DNA of 64,000 nt from Streptomyces sp. NBC_00376 (GCF_036077095.1 NZ_CP107961.1:434001-498000); one strand, 5' to 3'. Shown: positions 40,482-50,816, numbered from the stretch's first letter. Numbers and translations are program-made. The notes: generated by a model not told the origin, from the letters alone.

Positions 40482-40498
40482 ACGGAGAACCTCTCCGG
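40482..40498. promoter_or_regulatory. TetR-type operator, copy 2
   Basis: ACGGAG-AACCT-CTCCGG has the same architecture as copy 1 and lies 34 bases from it (three helical turns), 25 bases before the oxidoreductase start. Confidence 0.75.
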
Positions 40499-40522
40499 AA
40501 TGCATGGACATGAGGAGTGCGG

Positions 40523-41446
40523 ATGACGGACAGCGGGCGGACCGAGCTGGGACGAGTCGGGATCTGGACCTTCGCCTACGAGGGGCAGCCTGCCGGGCGG
40601 GTACAGGAATCGGCCGCGGAGATCGAGGAGCTGGGTTACGGAGCCATCTGGTTCGGGGAGGCGTTCGGCCGCGACACGGTGGGCCAGGCATGGCTGTTGC
40701 TGTCGGCGACACGGCGCATCGTCGTTGCGTCCGGCATCGCCAACATCGCGTTCCGGGACCCGATCGCCACCGCTACTGCGACACGTGCGCTGGGCGAGGC
40801 GTTCCCCGGACGCTACGTACTTGGCCTGGGCGGACATCGCGTAGACGGCACCGTCCATGAAGTGGACGGCTATCCCGTCCCGGCCCGCGGCGGAGCGGTG
40901 ACCACCATGCGCGCCTACCTGCAGGCCATGGACGCAGTACCCGCCCACGGCCCCAAAGCGGACCCGGCTCCGCGCCGCGTACTGGCCGCCCTCGGCCCGA
41001 AGATGCTCCAGCTGGCCGCCGAACACACCTGGGGCGCGCACCCCTACTTCGTGTCCACCAAGCACACCGAACAGGCCCGCCAGATCATGGGACCGAACGC
41101 CTTCCTCGCTGTGGAGCAGGCAGTGGTGCTCGACACTGACCTGAGCCGCGCCCGCCAAGTAGCCACGGCACACGTCGCCGGCTACCTCTCGGCACCGCAT
41201 CAGGAAGCGAACGTTCGACGACTCGGCTTCAACGACGAGGACATCGTCGGAGGACCGAGTCGTCGACTCGTGGATGCGATCGTTGCCCATGGGGAAGTGG
41301 AAGCAATCCGCCGACGCGTTCAGGAGCACCTCGACGCAGGCGCAGACCACGTCTGCCTACAAGTACTCACCGCCGATACCACCTCTCTGCCCGAGCACGA
41401 GTGGCGCGAACTTGCCGCTGTTCTCCTGCCCCACCCCGCAGCGTGA
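40523..41446 (+). CDS. F420-dependent LLM-class oxidoreductase, 307 aa
   Basis: The product is a luciferase-like TIM barrel: ELGRVGIWTFAYEGQPAGRV, IEELGYGAIWFGEAFGRDTV, RIVVASGIANIAFRDPIATA and FPGRYVLGLGGHRVDGTVHE match the TIGR03620-type F420-dependent subgroup common in actinobacteria. It would use reduced F420 (or FMN) to reduce or hydroxylate a small substrate in the cytosol. ATG 40523 follows GAGGAG by 7 bases. Regulation is probably by the divergent TetR protein through the two palindromes upstream. Confidence 0.88.
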   Translation: MTDSGRTELGRVGIWTFAYEGQPAGRVQESAAEIEELGYGAIWFGEAFGRDTVGQAWLLLSATRRIVVASGIANIAFRDPIATATATRALGEAFPGRYVLGLGGHRVDGTVHEVDGYPVPARGGAVTTMRAYLQAMDAVPAHGPKADPAPRRVLAALGPKMLQLAAEHTWGAHPYFVSTKHTEQARQIMGPNAFLAVEQAVVLDTDLSRARQVATAHVAGYLSAPHQEANVRRLGFNDEDIVGGPSRRLVDAIVAHGEVEAIRRRVQEHLDAGADHVCLQVLTADTTSLPEHEWRELAAVLLPHPAA

Positions 41447-41495
41447 GATCCATGGAGTGATCACCAAGATCATCCGGCCGCCGATCGAGAGGTCG

Positions 41496-42637
<1,142 letters not shown>

Positions 42638-42641
<4 letters not shown>

Positions 42642-43222
42642 GACGCGCTCCGTAGCTCCGCGATCACGGTGCGGATGTCGGGGCGAGGCCCCCGGTTGTA
42701 GGGGAGCTTGGACAGCAGGACACCCATGGCGCATGAGTTGCTGACGGCTGCGTAGGTCAGGCCGGCGCCGATCGCGGTGCCGATCAGGTGCGCGCCGGGC
42801 ACGAACACGCCGACGAGGCCGGTGGCCAGGACGACCGAGCCGGCCACGAGCCGGACCTGGCGCTCCATGTCCCACCGCTCGGGGCCCCGGTTGACGGGTG
42901 CACCGGCCGTCTCCCAGGCGGCGATGCCGCCTTCCAGGACGCGGAGGTTGGGCAGGCCTGCGTCGGCCAGGGCCTTCTCGGCTTGGGCGGCACGGGCCCC
43001 AGAGCGGCAGACGAGCACGACGTCCTCGTCCAGGTGGGCCAGGAGCTCGGCCCGGTGCTCGCGCAGGGTGTCCAGGGGCACGTTGTAGGAGCCCGGGATG
43101 TGCGCAGTACGGAACTCACCGGGCGTGCGCACGTCGAGCAGACGCGGCGCCTGTCCTTCCTGGACGAGGCGGTGCAGCACGGCGGGGGAGAGGGAGGGGG
43201 CTGGTGCGGGCGTGGTGCTCAT
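42638..43222 (-). CDS. Rhodanese with DUF2892 membrane tail, 194 aa
   Basis: Residues of about 10-110 form one rhodanese domain: [40 protein letters not shown] and active-site Cys in [19 protein letters not shown] (CRSGAR loop). The C-terminal part ([40 protein letters not shown]) is a two-helix DUF2892 membrane hairpin, and the protein ends with a Cys-containing segment [13 protein letters not shown]. It is a membrane-bound sulfurtransferase able to take sulfur from thiosulfate or persulfide. ATG 43222 follows CGGAACC. It is preceded by operator O2 and overlaps the exporter gene start (GTGA). Confidence 0.9.
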
Positions 43223-43241
43223 GAGGGTTCCGTTCAGATGG

Positions 43242-43267
43242 CATACATACCCCTTGGGGTATGTATG
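43242..43267. promoter_or_regulatory. CsoR/CstR-type operator O2
   Basis: CATACATACCCC-TT-GGGGTATGTATG, a perfect 12-bp inverted repeat, the longest of the five. It lies 20 bases before the rhodanese-DUF2892 start. Confidence 0.85.
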
Positions 43268-43307
43268 GATGTGTGAGGGGCTCGGGCGTTTGTCGGGGCC
43301 CCAGGGG

Positions 43308-44702
43308 TCAGGCGCCGGCTTCGGCCGACTCCAGTGACAGCGACCAGGCGGCATATCCGCCGAGGATGTCGGAGACGTCCTCGAAGCCGCGGTGGCGCAG
43401 CAGGCTTGCTGCGATCGAGGAACGGTGGCCGCCGGCACAGTGCAGGACCAGGGGCCGGTAGGCCGGCAGCTCGTCGGCGCGCTGCGGCAGCTCGCTGAGC
43501 GGGATGTGCAGAGCGGACTCGATGAAGCCGTTCGCCTCGCGCTCACCGCAGGTTCGGACATCGACGACGAGAGGAGGAGTGTCCCCGGCGAGCGCGGTGC
43601 GCAAGTGGGCGGCGGTCAGACGGCTGGCGGGGGTGACTTCGTCGACCAGCGATTCCAGCGCGTCCTCGGGGTTGCGCAGGTAGCCGACAGCGTGGTCGAA
43701 GCCGATCCGGGCGAGGCGGGTGACGACCTCCTCCTCCCGGTTCTGCGGCGCCATGACGACCAGTTCGTCGGCCGGGGCGAGAACGGTGCCGGCCTGTTCG
43801 GCGAACCGCCCGTCCGCGGGGACGTTCACCGCGCCGCGCACGTGTCCGGCTGCGAACTCCTGCGGATTGCGGGCGTCCACCACAATTGCTCCGGCGGCAC
43901 GCAGCTCGGTGAACTCTGCGAGCATCAGCGGCCGGGGGGCCGTCGTCGCGTCGTACCGGGTGCGGTCCTTGCGATTCAGTTCGGCGTCGTAGGCGAAGTA
44001 GCCGGGTGCGGTGGACTGGCCGGCGGTGACGAGCGCGACGAACTCCTCACGACCCATCGGGGCGCACGCGTAGTTGGTGGCACGCTGCTCACCGATGGTC
44101 GACTGTTTCTTGGTCGAGAGGTTCTTGCCGCAGGCCGATCCGGCGCCGTGCGCGGGGAAGACGCGGACGTCGTCGGGCAGGCCCATCAGTTTGTTCTGGA
44201 CGCTGTCGTGGAGCATCGCGCCGAGTTCCTCGGCGGTGACGCCGACGGAGGCGAGCAGGTCGGGGCGTCCGACATCGCCGATGAACAGCGCGTCGCCGGT
44301 GAGGACGCCGTACGGGACGGAGTCGTCGATGTCCTTGTACACGAGGACGCTGATGGACTCGGGGGTGTGTCCGGGCGTTTCCAGGATCTTCAGGGTGACG
44401 TCACCGAGGGAGATGCGCTCGCCCTCGGCGAGTTTGCGGATCGGATACTCGGTCTTGGCCCGTCGGCCGTATGCGATCCAGGCACCGGTCTCGTCCGCCA
44501 TCTCCAGGTGGCCGGCGACGAAGTCCGCGTGGAAGTGCGTGTTGATCACGCCAACGACCGTGAAGCCGTGCGCGGCGGCATCGGCCAGGTACTCGGAGAC
44601 GTCCCTGCGGGGGTCGATGACCACCGCCTGGCCCGTGCGCTGGTCGGCGATCATGTATGACGCCTGGGAGAGGCAGTCGAGGTAGTACTGGGCGAAGAAC
44701 AC
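43308..44702 (-). CDS. Persulfide dioxygenase-rhodanese fusion (CstB-like), 464 aa
   Basis: The N-terminal 240 residues are a metallo-beta-lactamase fold of the ETHE1/persulfide dioxygenase type: THFHAD at 55-60, His in ETPGHTPES near 112, Asp in VLTGDALFIGDVG near 137 and His in VFPAHGAGSAC. Two rhodanese domains follow. The first (about 265-355) has AAGAIVVDARNPQEFAAGHV but no cysteine in its loop (VVMAPQNREEEV), so it is inactive; the second (about 370-455) has PLVLHCAGGHRSSIAA with the catalytic Cys. This is the order of staphylococcal CstB, which oxidises low-molecular-weight persulfides and moves sulfur to sulfite to make thiosulfate. GTG 44702 follows GAAGGGA. The gene lies in a CstR-type regulon. 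Confidence 0.9.
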   Translation of the reverse strand: MFFAQYYLDCLSQASYMIADQRTGQAVVIDPRRDVSEYLADAAAHGFTVVGVINTHFHADFVAGHLEMADETGAWIAYGRRAKTEYPIRKLAEGERISLGDVTLKILETPGHTPESISVLVYKDIDDSVPYGVLTGDALFIGDVGRPDLLASVGVTAEELGAMLHDSVQNKLMGLPDDVRVFPAHGAGSACGKNLSTKKQSTIGEQRATNYACAPMGREEFVALVTAGQSTAPGYFAYDAELNRKDRTRYDATTAPRPLMLAEFTELRAAGAIVVDARNPQEFAAGHVRGAVNVPADGRFAEQAGTVLAPADELVVMAPQNREEEVVTRLARIGFDHAVGYLRNPEDALESLVDEVTPASRLTAAHLRTALAGDTPPLVVDVRTCGEREANGFIESALHIPLSELPQRADELPAYRPLVLHCAGGHRSSIAASLLRHRGFEDVSDILGGYAAWSLSLESAEAGA

Positions 44703-44803
44703 GGCAATCCCTTCATACGGAACGCGCACCCCGGGACGGGTGCGAGAGTGCTGGGACACGGGGCGGTTACAAGTCCAGGCCCACGGGCGGGTGGGTCCGG
44801 TGC

Positions 44804-45127
44804 TCAGACGGCGTGCACGTTCGTGCCGTGCACGAGCGGACGACCGGTGCGGGTCCAGCCCGCGGTGCCGCCCGCGACGGAGACGGCGTCCACTTTGGAA
44901 CCGGCGAGATGTTCGGCGGCCCAGGCGCTCCGATTGCCGCTGGCGCAGATCACGTACACCGGCTGGTCGACGGGCAGCTCGCCGAGTGCGGCATCGAGCG
45001 CCGACAGTGGAAGGTTGAGCGCTCCCGGCACGTGGCCTGCCGCGTACTCGTCAAACTCGCGGACGTCGATGACGAACGCGCCATTGGCGAGCTCGGCCGC
45101 GAAGACGTCCAGATCTGTTTCACGCAT
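44804..45127 (-). CDS. Single-domain rhodanese, 107 aa
   Basis: One complete rhodanese domain: AELANGAFVIDVREFDEYAA, GHVPGALNLPLSALDAALGE and active-site Cys in PVYVICASGNRSAWAAEHLA, then GGTAGWTRTGRPLV. It is a small cytosolic sulfurtransferase for persulfide or thiosulfate sulfur. ATG 45127 has AAGGGGAT upstream. Two CstR-type operators (O3, O4) lie 19-91 bases before it, and the CstB-like gene follows 101 bases after its stop, in the same direction. Confidence 0.9.
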   Translation of the reverse strand: MRETDLDVFAAELANGAFVIDVREFDEYAAGHVPGALNLPLSALDAALGELPVDQPVYVICASGNRSAWAAEHLAGSKVDAVSVAGGTAGWTRTGRPLVHGTNVHAV

Positions 45128-45145
45128 CGAGGTATCCCCTTCTAG

Positions 45146-45161
45146 ATACCCCCCTGGGTAT
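45146..45161. promoter_or_regulatory. CsoR/CstR-type operator O3
   Basis: ATACCC-CCCT-GGGTAT, same core as O1, 19 bases upstream of the single-domain rhodanese start. Confidence 0.8.
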
Positions 45162-45202
45162 TTACGTACTCGACGGTAAAGCGACACCCGCAAGGAAGTC
45201 AA

Positions 45203-45218
45203 ATACCCCCCTGGGTAT
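45203..45218. promoter_or_regulatory. CsoR/CstR-type operator O4
   Basis: ATACCC-CCCT-GGGTAT, identical 16-base core to O3, 57 bases from it, in the divergent region between the rhodanese and the MFS transporter. Confidence 0.8.
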
Positions 45219-45258
45219 ATCCTTTGCGGGGCGGCGGGCACGCGTCTGCTTCAATCAA

Positions 45259-45276
45259 AATACCGGTGGGGGTATT
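45259..45276. promoter_or_regulatory. CsoR/CstR-type operator O5, variant
   Basis: AATACC-GGTGGG-GGTATT, weaker arms than the others, on the MFS transporter side of the divergent region, 56 bases from O4. Confidence 0.6.
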
Positions 45277-45431
45277 CTGAAGTGCAGGTATGGGCTGCAT
45301 GACAGCTCAGAACTGATACCGCTGGGACACACTGAGTGCCTCGCGCAGGTCTGCGGCAGGTTCAACTGGCCAGTCCCGCCGAGGCACGCCCGGCGCCTCC
45401 CGCCTCGTCGAGGCACGAAGGACATCCGCTC

Positions 45432-46709
45432 GTGAAAGCCACACCTACGACCACCACGCCGACCGGTGCGTCGGGGCGTCCCGTCCGCCTCGGCCTGCGG
45501 GAGAACTGGCCTCAGTTCACCCTGCTCGTCGTCGTCAACGTCGCCGTAGGCGGCCTGGTGGGCCTGGAGCGAACCACCGTGCCGCTCATCGGCACCGACA
45601 CCTTCGGCCTGACGAGTGACCTGGCTGTCTTCTCCTTCATCATTGCCTTCGGCCTCACCAAGGCCCTCACGAACCTCGCAGCCGGAACCCTGACGGCCCG
45701 CTTCCGCCGCAAGCAGCTCCTCGTCGCCGGCTGGCTGATCGGCATCCCCGTACCCTTCGCCCTCGCCTGGGCGCCGTCCTGGGGGTGGGTTGTCGCCGCG
45801 AACGTCCTGCTCGGCCTCAACCAGGGTCTGACCTGGTCGATGACGGTCAACATGAAGATCGACCTTGTAGGGCCTTCCCGCAGAGGCCTGGCCACCGGGC
45901 TGAACGAGGCAGCGGGCTACACCGCCGTCGGCGCCACCGCCCTGCTCACCGGCTACCTCGCCACCACCTACGGCCTGCGCCCAGTCCCGGAGCTCATCGG
46001 CATCGTCTTCCTCGTCGCCGGCCTCGCCCTGGCCCTCGTGGTACGGGACACAGCCGCGCACGTCGCACTCGAACTCTCCCAGTGCACCAAGCCTCTGCCC
46101 ACCGGCGAGAGCGCGGGCCTGGCTGCCACGTTCGCCCGTACCTCCTGGCGCAACCGCTCTCTGCGCGCTGCCAGCCAGGCCGGCCTGGTCAACAACCTCA
46201 ACGACGGCCTGACCTGGGGTGTCTTCCCCCTGCTGTTCACCGACCACGGCCTCGGCCTCGCCGCCGTCGGCCTCATCAAAGGCCTCTACCCGATCCTCTG
46301 GGGGATCGGTCAGATACCCACCGGCCACCTTGCCGACCGCATCGGGCGCAAACCCCTCATCGTCACCGGCATGCTCGTCCAAGCCGCTGGCCTCGTCCTC
46401 GCCCTCACCCTGCTGGACACTCCGCTCCTGGCCGGAATCCTGTCCGCCGTTGCCCTCGGACTCGGCACCGCCATGGTTTACCCCACGCTCATCGCCTCCG
46501 TCTCCGATCACGCCCACCCCGCCTGGCGCGCCAACGCCCTGGGCACGTATCGCTTTTGGCGGGACATCGGCTACGCCGCCGGAGCCCTCGTCGCCGGAGT
46601 CCTGGCCGACGCCTTCGGCCTGAATGCAACCGTCATCGCCGCCGCCGCCCTCACCGCCGGCTCAGGACTCCTCGCCGCCCGCTGGATCACCGACACCACG
46701 AAGCATTGA
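45432..46709 (+). CDS. MFS transporter of the persulfide regulon, 425 aa
   Basis: Twelve hydrophobic segments and MFS loops are visible: TLLVVVNVAVGGLVGLERTT as helix 1, LTARFRRKQLLVAGWLIGIP as the loop 2-3 region, GLNQGLTWSMTVNMKIDLVG, then in the second half IPTGHLADRIGRKPLIVTGM, the repeated loop motif. GTG 45432 with AAGGA 11 bases upstream starts just before helix 1; the frame also opens at 45336 but the added 32 residues are Pro/Ala-rich and unlike a transporter. It diverges from the rhodanese and CstB-like genes across operators O3-O5, so it is probably induced with them; export of a sulfur compound or a metal is a guess. Confidence 0.85.
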   Translation: MKATPTTTTPTGASGRPVRLGLRENWPQFTLLVVVNVAVGGLVGLERTTVPLIGTDTFGLTSDLAVFSFIIAFGLTKALTNLAAGTLTARFRRKQLLVAGWLIGIPVPFALAWAPSWGWVVAANVLLGLNQGLTWSMTVNMKIDLVGPSRRGLATGLNEAAGYTAVGATALLTGYLATTYGLRPVPELIGIVFLVAGLALALVVRDTAAHVALELSQCTKPLPTGESAGLAATFARTSWRNRSLRAASQAGLVNNLNDGLTWGVFPLLFTDHGLGLAAVGLIKGLYPILWGIGQIPTGHLADRIGRKPLIVTGMLVQAAGLVLALTLLDTPLLAGILSAVALGLGTAMVYPTLIASVSDHAHPAWRANALGTYRFWRDIGYAAGALVAGVLADAFGLNATVIAAAALTAGSGLLAARWITDTTKH

Positions 46710-46739
46710 CGACCACATACGACGCCCGGCAACGACAGG

Positions 46740-47335
46740 GTGCCGTCACTGGATCGAACGGTGGTGCCGCACCTGTCGCACCGGGACCGTCAACGTTGGC
46801 ATCCGCTGCTGCAGTGCGTGCGCCTGGGGCCGGTCCGATTTCGTGGTCCAACGGGTCGCTCAGAGGGGCGCGATGCTCTTGGCTGCCACATCGACATCTG
46901 CTCGAGGAAGGTGGTGGGCTGGTCGATTGCCGACCACATGCGCACCTTCCTGGTCACCGACGCGATCGAGATGGCCGTTGCCGCCCGCGGCGGCCGGGTC
47001 CACGGTGTCGTCTTCCACACCGACAGGGGCACCCAGTACAGCGCGTCCGCCCTCGCCGACGTATGCAGCCGGCACGGCATCCGCCGCAGCATGGGCCGGG
47101 TCGGCTCGAGCTATGACAATGCCCTCGCCGAGTCGTTCTTCCAGAGACACAAGCGCGAGCTGCTCCACGGGAGGAGCTGGACCTCCAAGGCACAGACCCG
47201 GCTCGAGCTGTTCCGCTGGCTGTCGTACTACAACCGGCACCGTCGGCATTCCGCGCTCGGCTATCTCCCACCGGCCGAGTTCGAACAGCACGTCACCTAC
47301 GCTGTCACTCTTTGCATGAAACCCGGTGTCCACTC
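46740..47335 (+). pseudogene. IS3-family transposase, C-terminal (DDE) half
   Basis: The frame reads HIDICSRKVVGWSIADHMRT, RVHGVVFHTDRGTQYSASAL and GIRRSMGRVGSSYDNALAES with YNRHRRHSALGYLPPAEFEQ. These are the second Asp, the Ser-Tyr-Asp-Asn-Ala-hinge and the catalytic Glu of IS3 OrfB. The N-terminal half and OrfA are missing and the sequence upstream of RFRGPTG does not match. At 47335 it runs into the ISL3 copy. Confidence 0.8.
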
Positions 47336-48439
47336 CCGGGGATCAACCTCACCGACGACTTCGCCCTGCGCCGCCGACACCGGTACGCCACGATCATCAT
47401 CGACGCCGAAACAAGCGCGCGCATCGACGTGCTGCCCGACCGTGAGGCCGCCGGGCTGGAAGCCTGGCTGCGCACGCATCCCGGCGTCGAGGTCGTGTGC
47501 CGGGACGGGTCGGCCACCTACGCCGAGGCGATCCGTCGGGCGCTGCCCGACGCGGTGCAGGTCAGCGACCGATGGCACCTGTGGCGGAATCTGTGCAACA
47601 AGGTCCTGGCCGAAGTGCGGGCCCACGCCCCCTGCTGGGCAACCGTGAATGCGCCCCGCCCCGGCGGGGTCCACGAGCAGACCACCCGCGAGCGCTGGCG
47701 CAAGGTCCACGACCTCCTCGGCCAGGGTGTCGGACTCCTGGAATGCTCCCGCCGCCTGAACCTGGCCCTGAACACCGTCAAGCGCTATTGCCGCATCCCC
47801 GAGCCGTCGGCCGAACGCATCACCCCTCGCTACCGGGCCCACCCTGGTCGACCCCTACCGCGAGCACCTGCGCACCCGGCGCGCGGCCGAGCCCGCGGTG
47901 ACCGTCACGCAACTGTTCCGCGAGATCAAAGCCCAGGGCTATACCGGCAGCCACAACCTCCTGGTCCGCTACCTCACCCAGGGACGAGCCGAAGGCAACC
48001 GGCCGGTAACCACCCCACGCCACGCGACCCGGCTCCTGCTCACTCACCCCGAACACCTGTGGACCAAGGACACCGCCCTCCTGTCGACCCTCACCACCGC
48101 ATGCCCCGAGATGGCCGAACTCGCCCGACTCGTCGCAGAGTTCGCCCAGCTGCTGACCCCGTCGAAGGGCAACGACACCCGGCTCACCAAGTGGATCAGC
48201 GCCGCCCGTGTGGCCGGCCTGCCCCACCTGCACAGCTTCTGCAACGGCCTGGAACCCGACCGCGCCGCCGTCGACGTCGGCCTGACCCTGCGCTTCCACA
48301 ACGGCCGCACCGAAGGCGTCAACACCCACACGAAGAGAATCATGCGCCAGATGCACGGCCGAGCAGGATTCGACCTCCTCCGCCACCGAATCCTTCTGTC
48401 GTGACAACAGAACGTCACCACCGACTACGGAACAGAGCC
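47336..48439 (+). pseudogene. ISL3-family transposase, 5'-truncated and frameshifted, with right end
   Basis: The frame gives DDFALRRRHRYATIIIDAET, VVCRDGSATYAEAIRRALPD, QVSDRWHLWRNLCNKVLAEV and CSRRLNLALNTVKRYCRIPE; a single inserted C near 47838 shifts it; it continues TLVDPYREHLRTRRAAEPAV, FCNGLEPDRAAVDVGLTLRF and NGRTEGVNTHTKRIMRQMHG to the stop at 48404. The zinc-finger N-terminal third is missing, cut by the IS3 copy. The right end is GGCTCTGTTCCGTAGTCGGT on the minus strand, ending near 48439. Confidence 0.85.
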
Positions 48440-48463
48440 AATCGTTCGGTGTAACTCCCGATC

Positions 48464-48742
48464 ATGGAAGATGGGTGGGCGGAGGTCCGGCCCTTGCTGC
48501 CGGTGCCGACCTGGCTCCAGGGCAGGGGCGGGCAGCCCGAGGGCTATTGCCACCGCCAGATGCTGGACGCGATCCGTTACCTGGTCGCGGGCGGGATCTC
48601 GTGGCGGGCGATGCCCGCGGACTTCCCGGCCTGGGGTCGGGTTTACGCCTTCTTCCGCCGTCCCGACTCGGCGTACGCGGAGAGCGCGGCGGTGGGGGTG
48701 GCAGCGGCGGAGGACCTGGCGCAGGCGTCGAAGCAGCCGTAG
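48464..48742 (+). pseudogene. IS5-family transposase, N-terminal fragment
   Basis: From 48464: MEDGWAEVRPLLPVPTWLQG, RGGQPEGYCHRQMLDAIRYL, VAGGISWRAMPADFPAWGRV and YAFFRR, the N-terminal DUF4096-type region of IS5 transposases. Matching stops at about 48665; the rest is the sequence downstream of the ABC transporter. Confidence 0.8.
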
Positions 48743-48807
48743 GCGACGCGGTCCGGCCGGGGTGCCGGGCCCCGTCGCGGAGCCCGGCACCCCGGCCGGG
48801 GCCGGCT

Positions 48808-50037
48808 TCACGCCGCGTGCAGCGCCAGCGTCGGTGAGAGACAGGACGCCCGTACCGCCGGGTAGAGGCCCGCGATCGTGCCGATCACCAGCGTCGCGCC
48901 GAAGCCACCGCCGACCGCCCACGGCGGCACCACCCAGGGCAGCCCGCTGGAGAACGCGTACACCCCGGTCGCTGCCGCGCCAAGCGCCACGCCCGCCAGG
49001 CCGCCCAGGCCGGAGAGCATCAGCGACTCCGCGACGAACTGGATGCGGATCTGGCCCCGGGTCGCGCCGAGCGAGCGGCGCAGCCCGATCTCGTACCGCC
49101 GCTCCAGCACCGAGATGATCATGGTGTTGGCGACCCCGACGCCGCCGACGAGCAGCGCGATGCCGCCCAGGCCCAGAAGCATGCTGCTGAACGCCCCTTC
49201 GGTCGCCGCCTTGGCCTGGAGTGCCGCCGACGGGTCGGTGACCTTTACGTTCTGCGGGTTCCGCGGGTCGACCGTCGCCGCCATGACCTTGCGCACGTCC
49301 TGCACCGCCGCGTCGGACGAGCGCTCGTACACCGATGTCGGGTGGCCCTCGAAGCCCAGCAGTCGCTTCGCACCCTCCCAGCCGACCAGTGCGGAGCGTT
49401 CGATCTCCGGGGCGAGCGGCAGTGGGGCGAGGATGCCGACCACGGTGAAGTACCGGTTGCCGATCCACACCTGCTGGCCCGGAGCGGTGATGCCGAGACG
49501 CTCCGCGGAGACATGGCCGAGCACGACGGAGGGGTAGCGTCCGGTCGCGTTGTTGAGCCAGCTGCCGCTGTGGACCTCGCCGCGCAGTACCCGCAGCAGG
49601 TCGCCGGTGGTCGCCTTGACGACGATTCCGCCCGTGTCGTCCTTGTCGATCTTCTCGTTGCGGCGTGCGGTCGTGTCGAGGTCGGCGGTCGCGCCCACCT
49701 CCTGGACGCCCTTGATGCGGCCCACCATCCCGACCGCGTCCTCGGGCAGCTTGACGTCCTGCCCGGCGAACATCGAATCGCCGGGGGAGGCCACGAGCAG
49801 GTTGGTGCCCAGCTTGTCGAGTTCCCGGAGCAGCTGGGCCTGGCTGGAGGCGGAGATGCCCACCACCGAGATCATCGTCGCGATGCCGATGGCGATGCCC
49901 AGGGCGGAGAGCACGACCCGCATCGGCCGGCTGCGCAGTCCCGCCGAGCCGACGTGCAGCACGTCCCGGGGGCCGAGCCGGGCCGCTTTCAGCCGCCCCC
50001 GGTCGTCGCCGCCGCGGCCCGCGCGTCGCGCCCTCAC
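48808..50037 (-). CDS. MacB-like ABC transporter permease, 409 aa
   Basis: Four transmembrane helices in the MacB/FtsX arrangement: one near the N-terminus (SRPMRVVLSALGIAIGIATM), a large extracytoplasmic MacB-periplasmic-core domain (about 75-270), and three at the end (GALLLGLGGIALLVGGVGVA-type, then NTMIISVLERRYEIGLRRSL, LSGLGGLAGVALGAAATGVY and GGGFGATLVIGTIAGLYPAV). ERR.EIGLRRSLGATRG is the coupling helix. It works with the ATPase and adaptor upstream; MacB-type machines move substrates across or out of the membrane by mechanotransmission. GTG 50037 overlaps the ATPase stop (GTGA). Confidence 0.92.
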   Translation of the reverse strand: MRARRAGRGGDDRGRLKAARLGPRDVLHVGSAGLRSRPMRVVLSALGIAIGIATMISVVGISASSQAQLLRELDKLGTNLLVASPGDSMFAGQDVKLPEDAVGMVGRIKGVQEVGATADLDTTARRNEKIDKDDTGGIVVKATTGDLLRVLRGEVHSGSWLNNATGRYPSVVLGHVSAERLGITAPGQQVWIGNRYFTVVGILAPLPLAPEIERSALVGWEGAKRLLGFEGHPTSVYERSSDAAVQDVRKVMAATVDPRNPQNVKVTDPSAALQAKAATEGAFSSMLLGLGGIALLVGGVGVANTMIISVLERRYEIGLRRSLGATRGQIRIQFVAESLMLSGLGGLAGVALGAAATGVYAFSSGLPWVVPPWAVGGGFGATLVIGTIAGLYPAVRASCLSPTLALHAA

Positions 50038-50816
50038 TGGTCCGCTCCCGTCGTGGCGGGGGAGCGGCCGTTTCCGGAGATGTCGCGCACATCCGTGGAC
50101 GGATCGCCCATGCCCGGGGACTGATCGCGTACGTCCGCGGACGGGTTGCGTACGTCCGCGACCACCTGGCCGTCCCGGATGCGCACCTCGCGCGGCAGGT
50201 CCCGGGCGATCTCGGTGTCGTGCGTGATGACCGCGATGGTGGCGCCCTCCCGGTTGAGGTCGCGCAGCAGCTTCATCACCGCTTCCCCGGACGCGGAGTC
50301 GAGCGCCCCGGTCGGTTCGTCGGCCAGCAGCAGCGCGGGTTCCCCCACGACGGCCCGTGCGATGGCGACCCGCTGTTTCTGTCCGCCGGAGAGCTGGTGG
50401 GGCTTGTGGTCGAGGCGGTCGGCGAGCCCGACCCGCTCCAGCGCGTCGGCGGCCCTGCGGCGGCGTACGGCACGGGACAGGCCCGAGTACAGCAGGCCCT
50501 CCGCGACGTTGTCGCGGGCGCTGACACCCGGCACCAGGTGGAACGCCTGGAAGACGAAGCCGACGTGCTGGGCACGCAGCGCGGAGAGCCTGCGGTCGGA
50601 GAGCGCCGCCACGTCGTGCCCCGCGATGTGGACGGACCCGGCGGTGGGGCGGTCCAGGGTGCCGATGATGTGCAGCAGCGTGGACTTGCCGGAGCCGGAC
50701 GGGCCGACGATGCCGAGGAGTTCGCCCTCCTCGACGGTGAGGTCCACCCCGCGCAGGGCGGCGACCGGGCCCGGGTACTCCTTGGTGACGCCCATGAGGC
50801 CGACGACCGTGCTCAT
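50034..50816 (-). CDS. MacB/LolD-type ABC transporter ATPase, 260 aa
   Basis: All ABC motifs are intact: Walker A IVGPSGSGKSTLLHIIG, Q loop FVFQAFHLVPG, signature PHQLSGGQKQRVAIARAV, Walker B PALLLADEPTGALDSASGE and the switch His in AVITHDTEIARDL. It is a normal 225-residue LolD-like domain followed by a tail of about 32 residues built on repeats of (A/T/D)DVR(N/D)xS, which relatives lack. ATG 50816 overlaps the adaptor stop, and its stop overlaps the permease start, so the three are translationally coupled. Confidence 0.94.
   Translation of the reverse strand: MSTVVGLMGVTKEYPGPVAALRGVDLTVEEGELLGIVGPSGSGKSTLLHIIGTLDRPTAGSVHIAGHDVAALSDRRLSALRAQHVGFVFQAFHLVPGVSARDNVAEGLLYSGLSRAVRRRRAADALERVGLADRLDHKPHQLSGGQKQRVAIARAVVGEPALLLADEPTGALDSASGEAVMKLLRDLNREGATIAVITHDTEIARDLPREVRIRDGQVVADVRNPSADVRDQSPGMGDPSTDVRDISGNGRSPATTGADQ

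Noticed and set aside
43392..44660. 422-codon plus-strand frame
   Set aside because: Antisense shadow of the CstB-like gene, Gly/Val/Asp-rich without motifs.
48471..49118. Arg/Pro-rich plus-strand frame
   Set aside because: Shadow over the IS5 fragment and permease end.
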